From Paludibacteraceae bacterium (lineage in GTDB: Bacteria > Bacteroidota > Bacteroidia > Bacteroidales > Paludibacteraceae): a DNA stretch of 64,000 nt. The translations under genes and the position numbers were made by a program. Position 1 is the first letter of the stretch. Each line of letters begins with the position of its first letter. The notes under the pieces are model-generated. The model did no database searches. It had not been told where the DNA came from and saw only the letters and a list, made by a program, of their open reading frames with translations. Positions 51,918 through 62,538 of this stretch are shown in pieces. The stretch lies in contig JAKSNZ010000002.1 in assembly GCA_024405855.1 (NCBI GenBank), positions 59,811 through 123,810 of the forward strand. The letters are read 5' to 3'.

Positions 51918-53825
51918 CTAAATTCCAAACAATTCTTCTTCACTATCGCTCTCTATTCTCAAATTGGAGATTATAAAATTTTGTCTTTCAGGCGTATTCT
52001 TGCCCATATAGAATCCAAGCAGAGTTGATACTGCGTCACCTTTCTTTATTGATACAGGGTCAAGCCTTATGTCATCACCTATGAAAATGCCAAATTCATC
52101 GGACGAAATCTCACCTAAACCTTTGAATCTGGTTATTTCAGCATTGTCTCCAAGTTTTTTTATTGCTTTTATACGCTCATCGTCTGAGTAGCAGTAATAA
52201 ACCTCCTTCTTATTCCTATTCTTGTTTCTGACACGGAAAAGCGGGGTTTGCAATATATACACATGACCTGCCTTTACCAAATCAGGGAAGAACTGCAAAA
52301 AGAAGTTCATAAGCAGCAGGCGTATGTGCATACCGTCATCATCGGCATCGGTGGCAATAATGACTTTGTTATATCTAAGCCCTTCCAATCCGTCTTCAAT
52401 GTTTAGAGCCGCTTGAAGCAAGTTGAACTCCTCATTTTCATACACTATTTTTTTAGTAAGTCCGTAACTGTTAAGAGGTTTTCCTCTTAAACTGAACACA
52501 GCTTGTGTGTTTACATTGCGGCTTTTTGTTATTGAACCACTTGCAGAGTCACCCTCTGTTATGAAAATGGAACTTGCAAGGCGTTTCTCTTCATCTTTGC
52601 CGTCATTCAGGTGGTAGTGGCAGTCACGTAGTTTGCTATTGTGCAGGTTTGCCTTCTTTGCCCTCTCTTTGGCTTGTTTTGAAACTCCGGCTATTGCCTT
52701 TCTTTCACGTTCTGATTCAAGTATCTTTTTGTTGATTATCTCTGTAACATCGGGGTTCTTATGCAGGTAGTTGTCCAACTCCTTTTTAAGGAAGTCTGAT
52801 ACAAATTTGGCAATAGAAGGTCCGTCAGGTCCAACATCCTTTGAACCTAATTTTATTTTAGTCTGAGATTCAAATACAGGCTCTTCAACACCTATTGAAA
52901 TGGCTGCACATAGTCCGCTTCTAATGTCTGAGTACTCCATGTTTTTATTGAAGAACTCCTTTACGGTGCGGGCAAAAGCCTCTCTGAATGCACTTTGGTG
53001 TGTGCCGCCTTGTATTGTATACTGTCCGTTCACAAACGAGTAGTATTCCTCTCCATATTGGTCAGTGTGAGTGAACGCCACTTCTATATCCTCTCCGCTA
53101 AGATGAACTATAGGGTATAGTGTTTCTTCTGTAACACGCTCATTCAAAAGGTCAAGCAGTCCGTTTTTAGAAAGTATTTTTTCTCCGTTAAAAACTAAAG
53201 TCAGCCCTGGATTCAGGTAACTATAGTTTCTTAGCATATCACCAACTATCTCATGATTGTATTGATAGTTGCCAAATAGTTTTTCTCCACAGTCAGGAGT
53301 AAACTCTATGAAAGTTCCGTTCTTCTCAACGGTGTCCTCCAAATCCCACTCCTTAACAAGTTTGCCCACCTCAAAATAGGCTTTTTTAGCCTTGCCGTCT
53401 CTATATGAAATTGCTGTGAATGAACTTGAAAGTGCATTTGCGGCTTTTGCACCAACACCATTAAGACCTACGCTTTTCTTAAATACAGCGGAGTCATATT
53501 TGGCTCCTGTGTTCATTTTGGCAACACAGTCAATCAGTTTTCCTTGAGGAATACCCCTACCATAGTCTCTTACAGAAACTGTTCTTCCGTTAATGTTTAT
53601 CTCTATTTTGTTACCGTACTTCATACGGAATTCATCAATAGAGTTATCAATAACCTCTTTCAAAAGAACATAGATACCGTCATCAGCGTAAGTTCCGTCT
53701 CCAAGTTTGCCTATGTACATACCAGGTCTGAGCCTGACATGCTCCAAGCCTTCAAGAGACTTTACTTGCTCATCATTGTATTCAACTTCCTGATTAAAAT
53801 TTAGTGTGGATTCAATTTCGTCCAT
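51918..53825 (-). CDS. parE: DNA topoisomerase IV subunit B
   Basis: 635 residues. GHKL ATPase motifs are [21 protein letters not shown] and [15 protein letters not shown]. The TOPRIM domain shows [18 protein letters not shown] and [12 protein letters not shown]. The N-terminal LRPGMYIG and the C-terminal [13 protein letters not shown] are also typical. With ParC it separates sister chromosomes. Assignment to ParE rather than GyrB follows the short length and the [18 protein letters not shown] form used by Bacteroidota ParE. No parC gene lies next to it in the window. Confidence 0.9.
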   Translation of the reverse strand: MDEIESTLNFNQEVEYNDEQVKSLEGLEHVRLRPGMYIGKLGDGTYADDGIYVLLKEVIDNSIDEFRMKYGNKIEININGRTVSVRDYGRGIPQGKLIDCVAKMNTGAKYDSAVFKKSVGLNGVGAKAANALSSSFTAISYRDGKAKKAYFEVGKLVKEWDLEDTVEKNGTFIEFTPDCGEKLFGNYQYNHEIVGDMLRNYSYLNPGLTLVFNGEKILSKNGLLDLLNERVTEETLYPIVHLSGEDIEVAFTHTDQYGEEYYSFVNGQYTIQGGTHQSAFREAFARTVKEFFNKNMEYSDIRSGLCAAISIGVEEPVFESQTKIKLGSKDVGPDGPSIAKFVSDFLKKELDNYLHKNPDVTEIINKKILESERERKAIAGVSKQAKERAKKANLHNSKLRDCHYHLNDGKDEEKRLASSIFITEGDSASGSITKSRNVNTQAVFSLRGKPLNSYGLTKKIVYENEEFNLLQAALNIEDGLEGLRYNKVIIATDADDDGMHIRLLLMNFFLQFFPDLVKAGHVYILQTPLFRVRNKNRNKKEVYYCYSDDERIKAIKKLGDNAEITRFKGLGEISSDEFGIFIGDDIRLDPVSIKKGDAVSTLLGFYMGKNTPERQNFIISNLRIESDSEEELFGI

Positions 53826-53912
53826 AGTATACTATTTGAAGTCCAAATATACAAAAAATTCCGCACTTTTACAAATGGTAGTTCTATTTATTAGTATTTT
53901 TATATATCATTA

Positions 53913-54830
53913 TTAAATAGAACCTACCATTATAAAATATTTACATAACTGTGTAAGTATCATTAAAGAGAGGTAAAGGTAAAATAATACCTTCTCAAAC
54001 TTGGAGTTTGCATTTTCAGCAAACCATGATAGCAGCACTCCAAGCATTAGCAGAACAGTTGGCTCAAAATTATAAGTATGTTTTGTAAAAAGGTTAATGA
54101 GAATCAAATTCAGTAGAAAACTGAATGAGAACAGTACCGTAGTTCTGAACTTTAAGCCGTTATTGTTGAATCGGGATAAAAAGACAATAAATGAAATCAG
54201 AGTGTAAACGCCGGTTAATATGTATGTTATTAAATCTACTGTACGCAAACTGATTAGTTCAAATGAAGGCAGGATACCGTTTATATAATCTGTAAGCAGA
54301 TTGAATTTGTCAGTGATAAAAGCCACCGATGCCAAAGAGGCATAAACAGTACATAACCCGAACAATGCGGCAATTAAGTTTTGAAGAGTGAACCTTTCAA
54401 ACATAATCAGGCAGACTATAAATGACGGCAGAATCCAAATGACAGTACCATCAATTAAAGTTGCTATAGCAAAAAGAATCATTGTGGTGAATATTTTCCA
54501 CACCAGCTCCTCTTCTTTATGAAATGAAAGTCCTATAGACCATATTGTAAAAATCAGGAGTGCAACCGTATAGCCTTGCCACCAACCGCCTTCAACGCCA
54601 ATGCAGGAGCCAATAAGAGCAATAAAGAAGAAAGGCAAGGAATAATTATTCCGCTTTACAATATCGGACTTAAAACAAACCACCGATACTGCTGTTGCAC
54701 CTATTAATGTAAAAAGTAGGGAATAAATGTCAAGAGACAGAACATATTTGGCAGCCAAAATGACAACAGCAATTATTACAGTTGCCGCAGTGCTGATAAT
54801 TCTTTTGTTCTCAACCCTTGAGTGGTGCAT
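53913..54830 (-). CDS. Polytopic membrane protein of unknown function
   Basis: 305 residues with eight or nine predicted membrane helices from residue 12 to the C-terminus (for example ISTAATVIIAVVILAAKYVL, and ATLIDGTVIWILPSFIVCLI). There are no clear catalytic motifs. Size and helix pattern recall the DUF6427-type proteins of Bacteroidota, but I do not claim the family. It stands 12 bases downstream of purD on the same strand and may be read from the same transcript. Confidence 0.6.
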   Translation of the reverse strand: MHHSRVENKRIISTAATVIIAVVILAAKYVLSLDIYSLLFTLIGATAVSVVCFKSDIVKRNNYSLPFFFIALIGSCIGVEGGWWQGYTVALLIFTIWSIGLSFHKEEELVWKIFTTMILFAIATLIDGTVIWILPSFIVCLIMFERFTLQNLIAALFGLCTVYASLASVAFITDKFNLLTDYINGILPSFELISLRTVDLITYILTGVYTLISFIVFLSRFNNNGLKFRTTVLFSFSFLLNLILINLFTKHTYNFEPTVLLMLGVLLSWFAENANSKFEKVLFYLYLSLMILTQLCKYFIMVGSI

Positions 54831-54842
54831 AAATAGGTAAAT

Positions 54843-56114
54843 CTAATTAAGGTCAAATCCTATATCGCGTCTGAAATATTTGCCTTCAAAATCAATCAGT
54901 TTTGCGGCTTCAAATGATTTCTTCAATGCAGACTCCTTATTCTCACCGTAGGAACTTACGGCAATAACCCTACCGCCGCTTGTAACGGTCTGACCGTCCT
55001 TTAACGCTGTACCTGCGTGGAACACAACACTTTCAGTAACCTTGTCAGTACCTGAAATAACCTTGCCTTTTTGATATGCTTCAGGGTATCCGCCCGATAC
55101 AAGCATTACGGTAACAGCATATCTTGGGTCTTTTTCAATCTTGCAGTTTTTCAGAGTGCTGTTTGCAGTTGCCTCAAACAACTCCACTATATCATTTTTC
55201 AGACGTAACATAACTGACTCTGTTTCAGGGTCTCCCATTCTGGCATTATACTCAATTACGTACGGGTCTCCGTCAACATTTATCAGCCCGAAGAAAACAA
55301 ATCCCTTATATACAATATTCTCCGTGTAAAGACCGTCAATTGTAGGTTTTATTATGCGGTTTTCAATCTTCTCCATAAACTCTTTGGTTACAAAACTTAC
55401 GGGCGATACAGAACCCATGCCCCCTGTATTCAAACCTTTGTCACCTTCACCAATGCGTTTATAGTCTTTGGCTTCAGGCAGAATTGCATAATCCTTGCCA
55501 TCTGTCAGCACAAATACACTACATTCAATGCCGCTAAGGAACTCTTCCAGCACAACGGTTGCACTTGATGCCCCAAACTTGCCTCCCAACATCTCATCCA
55601 ACTCCTTTAGGGCTTCATCAAGATTATCAATTATCAGAACTCCTTTCCCTGCCGCAAGTCCGTCTGCCTTAAGCACATACGGAGCCTTCATACTTTTGAG
55701 GAACGCTTTGCCCTCCTCTAAATTAGATGAGTTTACAGAGAGATATTTGGCTGTTGGAATATTATGACGCATCATAAACTGTTTTGCAAAGTCCTTGCTG
55801 CCCTCCATTTGCGCACCAAATTTTGAAGGACCTATTACAGTTATGTCGCACAATTCCTTATTGTCCTTAAAGTAGTCATAAATTCCCTTGACAAGTGGGT
55901 CTTCAGGTCCTACAACCACCATCTTGACATTGTTTTCTATTGCAAACTTGCCTATCGCCTCAAAATCATCAGCCTTGATGTTTACATTTTTCCCTACATT
56001 TGCAGTTCCTGCATTTCCTGGGGCAATAAACAGTGTGTCAACTTTTTTACTTTGTGCAATTTTCCAAGCAAGGGCATGTTCCCTGCCGCCTGAACCTAAT
56101 AATAATATATTCAT
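54843..56114 (-). CDS. purD: Phosphoribosylamine-glycine ligase
   Basis: 423 residues. It joins glycine to phosphoribosylamine using ATP (second step of purine synthesis). PurD blocks are [45 protein letters not shown] (ATP-grasp), [12 protein letters not shown] and [18 protein letters not shown]. Length and domain order are standard. A polysaccharide deacetylase gene lies upstream and a membrane protein gene downstream on the same strand. Confidence 0.95.
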   Translation of the reverse strand: MNILLLGSGGREHALAWKIAQSKKVDTLFIAPGNAGTANVGKNVNIKADDFEAIGKFAIENNVKMVVVGPEDPLVKGIYDYFKDNKELCDITVIGPSKFGAQMEGSKDFAKQFMMRHNIPTAKYLSVNSSNLEEGKAFLKSMKAPYVLKADGLAAGKGVLIIDNLDEALKELDEMLGGKFGASSATVVLEEFLSGIECSVFVLTDGKDYAILPEAKDYKRIGEGDKGLNTGGMGSVSPVSFVTKEFMEKIENRIIKPTIDGLYTENIVYKGFVFFGLINVDGDPYVIEYNARMGDPETESVMLRLKNDIVELFEATANSTLKNCKIEKDPRYAVTVMLVSGGYPEAYQKGKVISGTDKVTESVVFHAGTALKDGQTVTSGGRVIAVSSYGENKESALKKSFEAAKLIDFEGKYFRRDIGFDLN

Positions 56115-56148
56115 AATAATTGAGAGTTGAAAGTTCTCCTTTACTTTA

Positions 56149-56766
56149 TTAACTATTAACTATTCTCTTGAATTCGTATCCCTGTGTTTTCCAATATTTT
56201 ATTGCGTTTGGCAGTGCGTACCTCATATTCTCCTGTGCCTTTATGGAATCATGGAACACAACTATTGAGCCGTTTCTGCCATATTTTTTTACAATGTCAA
56301 GCACATCTTCACCGTTAAGGTCATTATCATAGTCTCTTGAAAGCACGTCCCAAAGAACTATTTGGTACCGTTTGCCTAACTCTTCCGCCTGCTCTCTTGT
56401 AATATGCCCGTGAGGTGGTCTGAAAAGATTTGTCTTAATAAGTGCCGCCCCTTTTTCTATGTCCTTGAAAAACACATCGGTGTTTTTGTATAACCCTCTT
56501 TTGTGGTCATAACCGTGCAAGCCTACAGAGTGCCCACGCCTTTTTATCTCAGCGTAAAGTTCAGGATGTTCATCCACATTTCTGCCTATGCAAAAGAATG
56601 TTGCCTTAACATCAAAATAATCAAGCATATCAAGAATCCACAAGGTGTTCTCCTCAGTAGGTCCGTCATCTATTGTCAGATATATGGAATGCTCTTTTTT
56701 GTCTTTTCTCCAAAGAACATTTCTGTATAGAAGCCTTACCAAATATGGAACCTGTTCAATAAACAT
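56149..56766 (-). CDS. Polysaccharide deacetylase family protein
   Basis: 205 residues, a NodB-homology domain. Motif 1 is [11 protein letters not shown] (catalytic and metal Asp), motif 2 is [10 protein letters not shown] (metal His), motif 3 is [13 protein letters not shown], and motif 4 includes [13 protein letters not shown]. Motif 5 is VVFHDS. It has no signal peptide, only a hydrophobic N-terminus, so it may act on a cytoplasmic or membrane-side sugar. The ATG overlaps no other gene but lies 3 bases downstream of the DUF2723 gene, a pairing that suggests shared work on a glycan. Confidence 0.9.
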   Translation of the reverse strand: MFIEQVPYLVRLLYRNVLWRKDKKEHSIYLTIDDGPTEENTLWILDMLDYFDVKATFFCIGRNVDEHPELYAEIKRRGHSVGLHGYDHKRGLYKNTDVFFKDIEKGAALIKTNLFRPPHGHITREQAEELGKRYQIVLWDVLSRDYDNDLNGEDVLDIVKKYGRNGSIVVFHDSIKAQENMRYALPNAIKYWKTQGYEFKRIVNS

Positions 56767-56769
56767 ACC

Positions 56770-59700
56770 TTATCTTGCCCCTTTATACATTGAACTGTAT
56801 TTCAGGAACGTGGAATAATATTTTTCAAACGAGTCCATATCGTATGACTGAGTTATAATGGACAACTCCTGAAGTGCAGCCAAATTAATGGCAATGTCCT
56901 CCATGGCACTTGCGTACTTATCACGCTTGAATTGGCTTAGCCATATAAGATTCTGCTCTGCATCGTCCGCTATGCTGTTGCCAAGTTCTCTTGCCTTGTC
57001 AGGCATGTTTATAGCGTAATAATTCTCTACAAATCCAACGGAAGTATATGTGTGTCTTACTGTGTTGCCAGGAATATGCTCCATACAGAATGCAAGTGCG
57101 TTGGCTGTTCTTGCCGAGTCCTTTTCTTGAACAAGAGCATCGGTCAGCCTGCTGAACATCTGACGTTGTGCAAGGCACATTCTAAGAATGTTCTCATCAA
57201 GATATACCTTAGGGTCTTCAATGTTGCCAAAACGGAACTTGTTCAACATGTTGTCATACATAATGTCAGTGTTTACCGTAATGTCATTTGTGTCTTTGAA
57301 CGGTACAATTCTGTATGTCATACCCTCAAGTTGGAAATACTTTTTCATGCCAAGATACATGTCTGAACCAACGGTAACTGCGTAATATATAGGACGTTCC
57401 CAATTGTTGTTGGCAATCATTTCAAGCACCATAAGGTCGCTCTTTGTCAGATACCTCTTGTTGCTAAGGTCTATAATCATGGTGTCGGCAAGTTTGTCCT
57501 CCTCGCCAGGCTTAATTGCTCCTTGTTTTACAAGATTATCCTTGTTTACAGGAACGCTGAAAACCTTGCATGGTATAAACTCCTTGTATGTACCACTGCC
57601 GTTAGGGTCAGTTTTAGTGGCAGGCTCATCACTTGCAAGAAACTTGTCAATAGCCCACTTTAAGTCAATAGGACCTTCCAATATGTCATAAAGGTAAATG
57701 ACATCACGTTTGCCCTCAATGTAAGTCTTTCTTTCCCAAGTAATTGGAAGACCCTTTGAATTGTAGGCATCGCGGCGCATTTGGTCAATATACCAGTCTG
57801 TTTGTAGATATGAGAGATTGCAAACCCTCTTATCAAGCGATACAGGATTAGCCTCAGTGTCTTGTGTGTACCAAAGTGGGAATGTGTCATTATCGCCGTT
57901 TGTAAAAATAATGGCGTTATCAGCACAAGAGTTAAAGTAGTTCAACCCAAAATCCCTGACAACGTAGCGGTTTGAACGGTCATGGTCGTCCCAGTTGTCA
58001 TGAGCCATAAATGCAGGAGCAGGAATTGACACCAATAAAGCCAGCGATGCTGCCGCTATAGCAGGAATTTTAACATCTTTTAACAATTTGGAAAGTCCTG
58101 CAACTCCAAATCCAACCCATATTGCAAACGCATAAAAACTGCCTGCATAGGCGTAATCCCTCTCTCTTGGTTCTGACGGACCTTGATTTAGGTATAGTAC
58201 TATGGCAATACCGGTCATAAAGAACAGAACAAATGTAATCCAGAATGACTCTTTGCCTTTCTTTCCTGTTGACAGCTGATAAACAATGCCAATCAAGCCT
58301 AAAATAAGAGGTAGCAGATAGTAGGCGTTATTTCCCTTATTGTTCTTGTACATAGGAGGCAAGTCATATTGAGAGCCTATCATTTCAGTGTCAATGGCAT
58401 CAAATCCACTCTTCCAATTACCATTTGTAACCTCACCATGTCCCTGAATGTCATTTTGTCTGCCGGCAAAGTTCCAAAGGAAGTATCGCCAGTACATATA
58501 ATTCAGCTGATATGTAAAGAAGAATGCCAAATTCTCTCCAAAAGTAGGAATCTTAACCTTTGTTTTTCTTCCGCACTCATCATAATCAACCATCTTACCC
58601 TTAACATTAACCCAACTTTCATAAAGTTTAGGATGGTCTCCTTGATTGCTGTGCATACGTGGGAACAGTGTCTTGAACTGTTTGCCGTAAACAGCCTTTA
58701 CACTTGTAGAGGTAACTACGTATTCATCTTTCTCATCGGCCGATGTCTTCTCCTTTTTACCGTATGTCTTGCCGCCTTCAACTGTTTTTGTACGGCAATA
58801 ATCGCCTACAACTTCAAGTTCAGGCTCAGCACTGTAGTATGCGCCATAGAACAAAGGACGGTCTCCGTATTGTTCACGATTAAGGTAATTCTTAAGTGAA
58901 AATACATTATCAGGAGAGTTTTGGTCCATTGGAGGGTTTGCAAGAGAACGAATTACAATTACTGCATAACTGCTGTAGCCAATAAGAATAACAGCCATAG
59001 ACACAACAATTGTACTCATAAGTCTTACGCTTATATTGTCCTTCTTTACAATGAAATAGACAATTACGCCTGCTATTATGATAAGACCCACCCACAGGTT
59101 TCCGCCAAGGAAAGGAACTCCAAGCAGCGATGCCGTAAGCAGAGACGATATCTTGATTCTTGTAATGTTTCTGTTTTCCCTGTAAAGTTCAATGATAGCC
59201 CATACAAGTGAGCCTATTGCAAGTATGCAATATAATAGTGTGCCTGAATTGAACGGCAAATGTAGTGTGTTAACAAAGAATAGTTCTATAATTCCGGCAA
59301 GGGTGATGAATCCCGGTATCAGACCGTATAGTATGAATGCCAAAATAGCAAACGATACCAACAGAGCCACGCACATTCCCTTAAAGTTTGTATTCTCAAA
59401 TTTCTTGAAATAATATACCAGAACAATGGCGGGTATGGTCAGCAGGTTAAGCAAGTGAACACCCACAGAGATACCCATAATATAGAAGATAAGAATAAGG
59501 TATCTGTCAGAGTGAGGCTCGTCAGCCTTTTGCTCCCATTTCAGAATAATCCAAAATACAATGGCTGTCAGGAAAGATGAATATGCGTAAACCTCTCCCT
59601 CAACAGCAGAGAACCAGAAAGTGTCAGAAAAAGTATAAACCAATGACCCTATAAGTCCGCTACCTATTATCTCTATTATTTCAGATGTTGAAGGCTCATT

Positions 59701-60027
59701 GCCTGCATTTACAATAAGTCTTTTTGCAAGGTGCGTTATTGTAAAGAACAGGAACAGAATAGTTAAGGCACTGAAAAATGCACTCAACAGGTTTATTGTA
59801 TAAGCCACCTGACTTGGGTCACTTGCAAATAGTGAAGCCACTTTGCCTGTAAGCATAAAGAACGGTGCTCCTGGCGGATGTCCCACCTCCATCTTAAATG
59901 CAGTTGTTATAAACTCAGGGCAATCCCAAAAACTTGCCGTAGGCTCCACGGTCAGTGCGTATGTTATCATTGCAATAACAAAAACGGCAAACCCGGCAAT
60001 TCTGTTTATCCAATTATATGTTTTCAT
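56770..60027 (-). CDS. DUF2723 membrane protein (TMEM260-like, putative GT-C glycosyltransferase)
   Basis: 1085 residues. The N-terminus shows a membrane helix (about 10-28) then SFWDCPEFITTAFKMEVGHP and PGAPFFMLTGK, the DUF2723 signature. About twelve membrane helices cover residues 10-350 and 555-680. The C-terminal about 350 residues form a soluble domain with FTNGDNDTFPLWYTQ. The human relative TMEM260 is a protein O-mannosyltransferase, and an acidic Asp-Cys-Pro-Glu loop after helix 1 fits a GT-C active site. Whether this protein glycosylates secreted proteins here is inference. Followed after 3 bases by a polysaccharide deacetylase gene. Confidence 0.85.
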   Translation of the reverse strand: MKTYNWINRIAGFAVFVIAMITYALTVEPTASFWDCPEFITTAFKMEVGHPPGAPFFMLTGKVASLFASDPSQVAYTINLLSAFFSALTILFLFFTITHLAKRLIVNAGNEPSTSEIIEIIGSGLIGSLVYTFSDTFWFSAVEGEVYAYSSFLTAIVFWIILKWEQKADEPHSDRYLILIFYIMGISVGVHLLNLLTIPAIVLVYYFKKFENTNFKGMCVALLVSFAILAFILYGLIPGFITLAGIIELFFVNTLHLPFNSGTLLYCILAIGSLVWAIIELYRENRNITRIKISSLLTASLLGVPFLGGNLWVGLIIIAGVIVYFIVKKDNISVRLMSTIVVSMAVILIGYSSYAVIVIRSLANPPMDQNSPDNVFSLKNYLNREQYGDRPLFYGAYYSAEPELEVVGDYCRTKTVEGGKTYGKKEKTSADEKDEYVVTSTSVKAVYGKQFKTLFPRMHSNQGDHPKLYESWVNVKGKMVDYDECGRKTKVKIPTFGENLAFFFTYQLNYMYWRYFLWNFAGRQNDIQGHGEVTNGNWKSGFDAIDTEMIGSQYDLPPMYKNNKGNNAYYLLPLILGLIGIVYQLSTGKKGKESFWITFVLFFMTGIAIVLYLNQGPSEPRERDYAYAGSFYAFAIWVGFGVAGLSKLLKDVKIPAIAAASLALLVSIPAPAFMAHDNWDDHDRSNRYVVRDFGLNYFNSCADNAIIFTNGDNDTFPLWYTQDTEANPVSLDKRVCNLSYLQTDWYIDQMRRDAYNSKGLPITWERKTYIEGKRDVIYLYDILEGPIDLKWAIDKFLASDEPATKTDPNGSGTYKEFIPCKVFSVPVNKDNLVKQGAIKPGEEDKLADTMIIDLSNKRYLTKSDLMVLEMIANNNWERPIYYAVTVGSDMYLGMKKYFQLEGMTYRIVPFKDTNDITVNTDIMYDNMLNKFRFGNIEDPKVYLDENILRMCLAQRQMFSRLTDALVQEKDSARTANALAFCMEHIPGNTVRHTYTSVGFVENYYAINMPDKARELGNSIADDAEQNLIWLSQFKRDKYASAMEDIAINLAALQELSIITQSYDMDSFEKYYSTFLKYSSMYKGAR

Positions 60028-60054
60028 GAAAGATGAAATAAACCAATAAAGTTA

Positions 60055-60102
60055 CAAAGTTACAAAAATTTATTAACTTTTCACCTTAAATTTGTAACTT
60101 TG
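60055..60102. promoter_or_regulatory. Divergent promoters
   Basis: Minus-strand TAACTTTG (60055-60062) for the DUF2723 gene; plus-strand TAACTTTG (60095-60102) for the serine acetyltransferase gene, 8 bases before its ATG. Confidence 0.6.
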
Positions 60103-60110
60103 CACTCAAT

Positions 60111-60992
60111 ATGAATAAGAATCAGCACAATACAAGAATTCAAAAGGCAGTACAATGCCTTGCTTCACTGCAAGAGGACGGGAAACTTTCTCATTGCACC
60201 TGTGACGGAGAACCAAATCCGTCAAGAGACGAACTAAAGGAAATAATAGAATTATGCCGTTCAGTGTTGTTCCCTGGATTTTTTGGGGATAATGCAGCAA
60301 TAAATCCTGCCACTCTACCGTATCATTTGGGAGTGAACATGGAACGCTTGTTCTCAAAATTAAGCAGTCAGCTGTATGCAGGTATGTGTTTTGGAGATGA
60401 CAATAGGCAAATGTCTGAGCGTAAGGCATTGGCAAAAGATATGGCATCGGAGTTCATAGAAAAGTTGCCTGAAATAAAAGAGATTTTGACAACCGATGTT
60501 GAGGCAATATTCAATGGAGACCCTGCTGCAAAGAATTTTGGAGAGATAATTCTGTCATATCCGGGCATACGTGCCATTGTAAACTACAGAATAGCGCACT
60601 GTCTGCTTCAAATAGGAGCCAATATACTGATTCCAAGAATAATAACTGAAATGGCACACTCTGAAACAGGTATTGACATTCACCCTGGTGCCACCATAGG
60701 AAAGTATTTTGCCATAGACCACGGTACAGGCATAGTAATAGGTGAAACCTGTATTATAGGTAATAATGTCAAACTGTATCAGGGAGTTACGCTTGGTGCC
60801 AAAAGTTTTCCCACCGATGCTGACAATAACCCTATCAAGGGTATTCCACGTCACCCTATTCTTGAGGATAATGTTGTGGTTTATGCTGGTGCCACAATTT
60901 TAGGCCGCATAACCATAGGCAAAAATTCTGTGATAGGCGGTAACACTTGGGTTACTACAGATGTTGCGGCAGGTTCTGTTATCACTATATAA
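60111..60992 (+). CDS. cysE: Serine O-acetyltransferase
   Basis: 293 residues. It acetylates serine with acetyl-CoA in cysteine synthesis. The N-terminal helical domain (about 1-150) is followed by PGIRAIVNYRIAHCLLQIGA and left-handed beta-helix hexapeptides: DIHPGATIGKYFAIDHGTG, VIGETCIIGNNVKLYQGVTL and LEDNVVVYAGATILGRI. The catalytic His is in the AIDHGTG turn. It is longer at the N-terminus than EpsC of other phyla, as common in Bacteroidales. Single gene with its own promoter. Confidence 0.92.
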   Translation: MNKNQHNTRIQKAVQCLASLQEDGKLSHCTCDGEPNPSRDELKEIIELCRSVLFPGFFGDNAAINPATLPYHLGVNMERLFSKLSSQLYAGMCFGDDNRQMSERKALAKDMASEFIEKLPEIKEILTTDVEAIFNGDPAAKNFGEIILSYPGIRAIVNYRIAHCLLQIGANILIPRIITEMAHSETGIDIHPGATIGKYFAIDHGTGIVIGETCIIGNNVKLYQGVTLGAKSFPTDADNNPIKGIPRHPILEDNVVVYAGATILGRITIGKNSVIGGNTWVTTDVAAGSVITI

Positions 60993-61006
60993 TAAGGTGT
61001 GGATTT

Positions 61007-61037
61007 TTTGCAGAATAAAAAATAGTTTGTAACTTTG
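61007..61037 (+). promoter_or_regulatory. Promoter of the secreted-protein cluster
   Basis: TTTG (61007-61010), 19 bases, TAACTTTG (61030-61037); ATG at 61073. The following three genes are co-oriented with 15-55 base gaps, so they may form one transcript. Confidence 0.75.
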
Positions 61038-61072
61038 TAACCAGATAATATAACTAATAATATTAATAAATT

Positions 61073-61768
61073 ATGAAAACAGTAAAATTTATTTTAGCAA
61101 TGGCTACAGTGCTGATTGCACTGACAGGCTGTGAGAAGAAAACCCCTGTAGAGCAGGAGTCTAAAGGTGAAGAGGAACAGAAAGTAACTACAGGTTATGC
61201 AGAAGTTAAAGCGGAGGCTGGCGTTCCTGAGAATAAGGTTAAGTGGATTCAGCTGTGGGCTGACGGACCTAAGTTTGCTGAATTCAATGTAGGAGCTACC
61301 GCTGTAGGAGAGTATGGTGGCTACTACTGCTGGGGTATGACAACAGACCAAGACCCAAATAAAGAATATTACGATGGTATGGAAGATATTCAAGGCGGTG
61401 ACCACGATACAGCCAAAAACCTGTGGGGCAGCAACTGGCAGATGGCTACAAAGGCAGACATTGACGCTCTTCTTGCCAACTGTGATGTAGCATGGAAATC
61501 TGAAGATGAGAGCGGATATGGTGTTGCAGGTAGGCTCTATACTGGCAAGGGAGACTACTCTGGAAACTCCGTCTTTTTCCCCGCTGCGGGCTACTGCGAC
61601 AAAGGCGAAGTCCTCTACGCAGGCAGTAATGGCCTCTATTGGAGTTCCACTCCTAATGGCAGTAGCAACGCCTACGGCCTGGGCTTCCTCTCAGGCTATC
61701 AGCTCGAGTACAGCGACTACCGCTTCATGGGCTATTCTGTGCGTGCAATTTTGAATGAGAGAAAATAA
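61073..61768 (+). CDS. Lipoprotein with C-type-lectin-like/FISUMP-related domain and variable C-terminus
   Basis: 231 residues. Lipobox LTGC, followed by EKKT. The body has VKWIQLWADGPKFAEFNVGA, then GEYGGYYCWG, AKNLWGSNWQM and the C-terminal YWSSTPNGSSNAY and GYSVRAIL. This layout is common to Bacteroidales surface lipoproteins related to FISUMP. It is closely similar to the protein at 62539 up to about residue 175, then the two diverge at individual codons that mostly end in C (GGC, CTC, TAC, GAC, TTC). This C-terminal part (61590-61745) looks like the variable region of a diversity-generating retroelement target. Ligand unknown. Confidence 0.8.
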   Translation: MKTVKFILAMATVLIALTGCEKKTPVEQESKGEEEQKVTTGYAEVKAEAGVPENKVKWIQLWADGPKFAEFNVGATAVGEYGGYYCWGMTTDQDPNKEYYDGMEDIQGGDHDTAKNLWGSNWQMATKADIDALLANCDVAWKSEDESGYGVAGRLYTGKGDYSGNSVFFPAAGYCDKGEVLYAGSNGLYWSSTPNGSSNAYGLGFLSGYQLEYSDYRFMGYSVRAILNERK

Positions 61769-61823
61769 GCTATACATTTGCACTTGATAGAGAGAAACAA
61801 GTTTAACTAAATATTTTATAATT

Positions 61824-62519
61824 ATGAAAAAGATTTTACTATTTGTTGCCACTATGCTTACAGCAGTAAGTGTTATGGCAGGTGAAAGTGTGCAGTACAA
61901 AGTGCTTACTGCCACGTATGCCGGTGAGAATCCGCAGTACCCATTGCAAACAGTGCAGAAATTTACATTTGAGACAACAGCAGAAGGAATTTCCGCATTT
62001 GTAGTCAACTTCAACAACGGAGACGATGCAGAGGGCGATAACAGTATGCTTAAGTTTGCAGTTATGCCTGACGTTACAGTTGACCCTACAGAAGGCACAC
62101 TTACAGCAGAGGCACCTGAGATAACCATTATAGCCACATCTCAAACAGAGGATGTCACCTATAAGTGGAGCACAGGAGAGGAGACCGCATCAATAACCGT
62201 TAATGAGGCAGGCACATATACAGTAACAGTAACTGCACCTAACGGGGCTACAAACAGTGCAAGTTCAGTAATAACATCAACAATACCTGCAGGCATAGAG
62301 ACAACCCAGCAGGCAGGCTGGTATGATGTGTTTGCAAGTGACGGCATCATCAATGTACGCTTTACTGACGGTCAGGAGCATTTTATGTGCATAGGTGAGC
62401 CAAGTGGCAAGATACTGAGCAATGTTGAGAAATGCGGCGGCAAGCAGTTTGCAGTGCCCGGAACAGGCATATACATAGTGTATATGGAGAATCAGGCAGT
62501 AACAATTAGTGTAGAATAA
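61824..62519 (+). CDS. Secreted protein with Ig/PKD-like domain and possible type IX sorting tail
   Basis: 231 residues with a cleavable signal (ending SVMAG). The middle part has TYKWSTGEETASITVNEAGT, then YTVTVT, the pattern of PKD/Ig-like repeats. The last 70 residues (WYDVFASDGIINVRFTDGQE, ILSNVEKCGG, PGTGIYIVYMENQAVTISVE) resemble a type A sorting domain, so export by the type IX system is possible. It lies between two similar variable lectin-like proteins and is probably co-expressed. No enzymatic motif is visible. Confidence 0.7.
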   Translation: MKKILLFVATMLTAVSVMAGESVQYKVLTATYAGENPQYPLQTVQKFTFETTAEGISAFVVNFNNGDDAEGDNSMLKFAVMPDVTVDPTEGTLTAEAPEITIIATSQTEDVTYKWSTGEETASITVNEAGTYTVTVTAPNGATNSASSVITSTIPAGIETTQQAGWYDVFASDGIINVRFTDGQEHFMCIGEPSGKILSNVEKCGGKQFAVPGTGIYIVYMENQAVTISVE

Positions 62520-62538
62520 CAAAACAAACAATACTATT

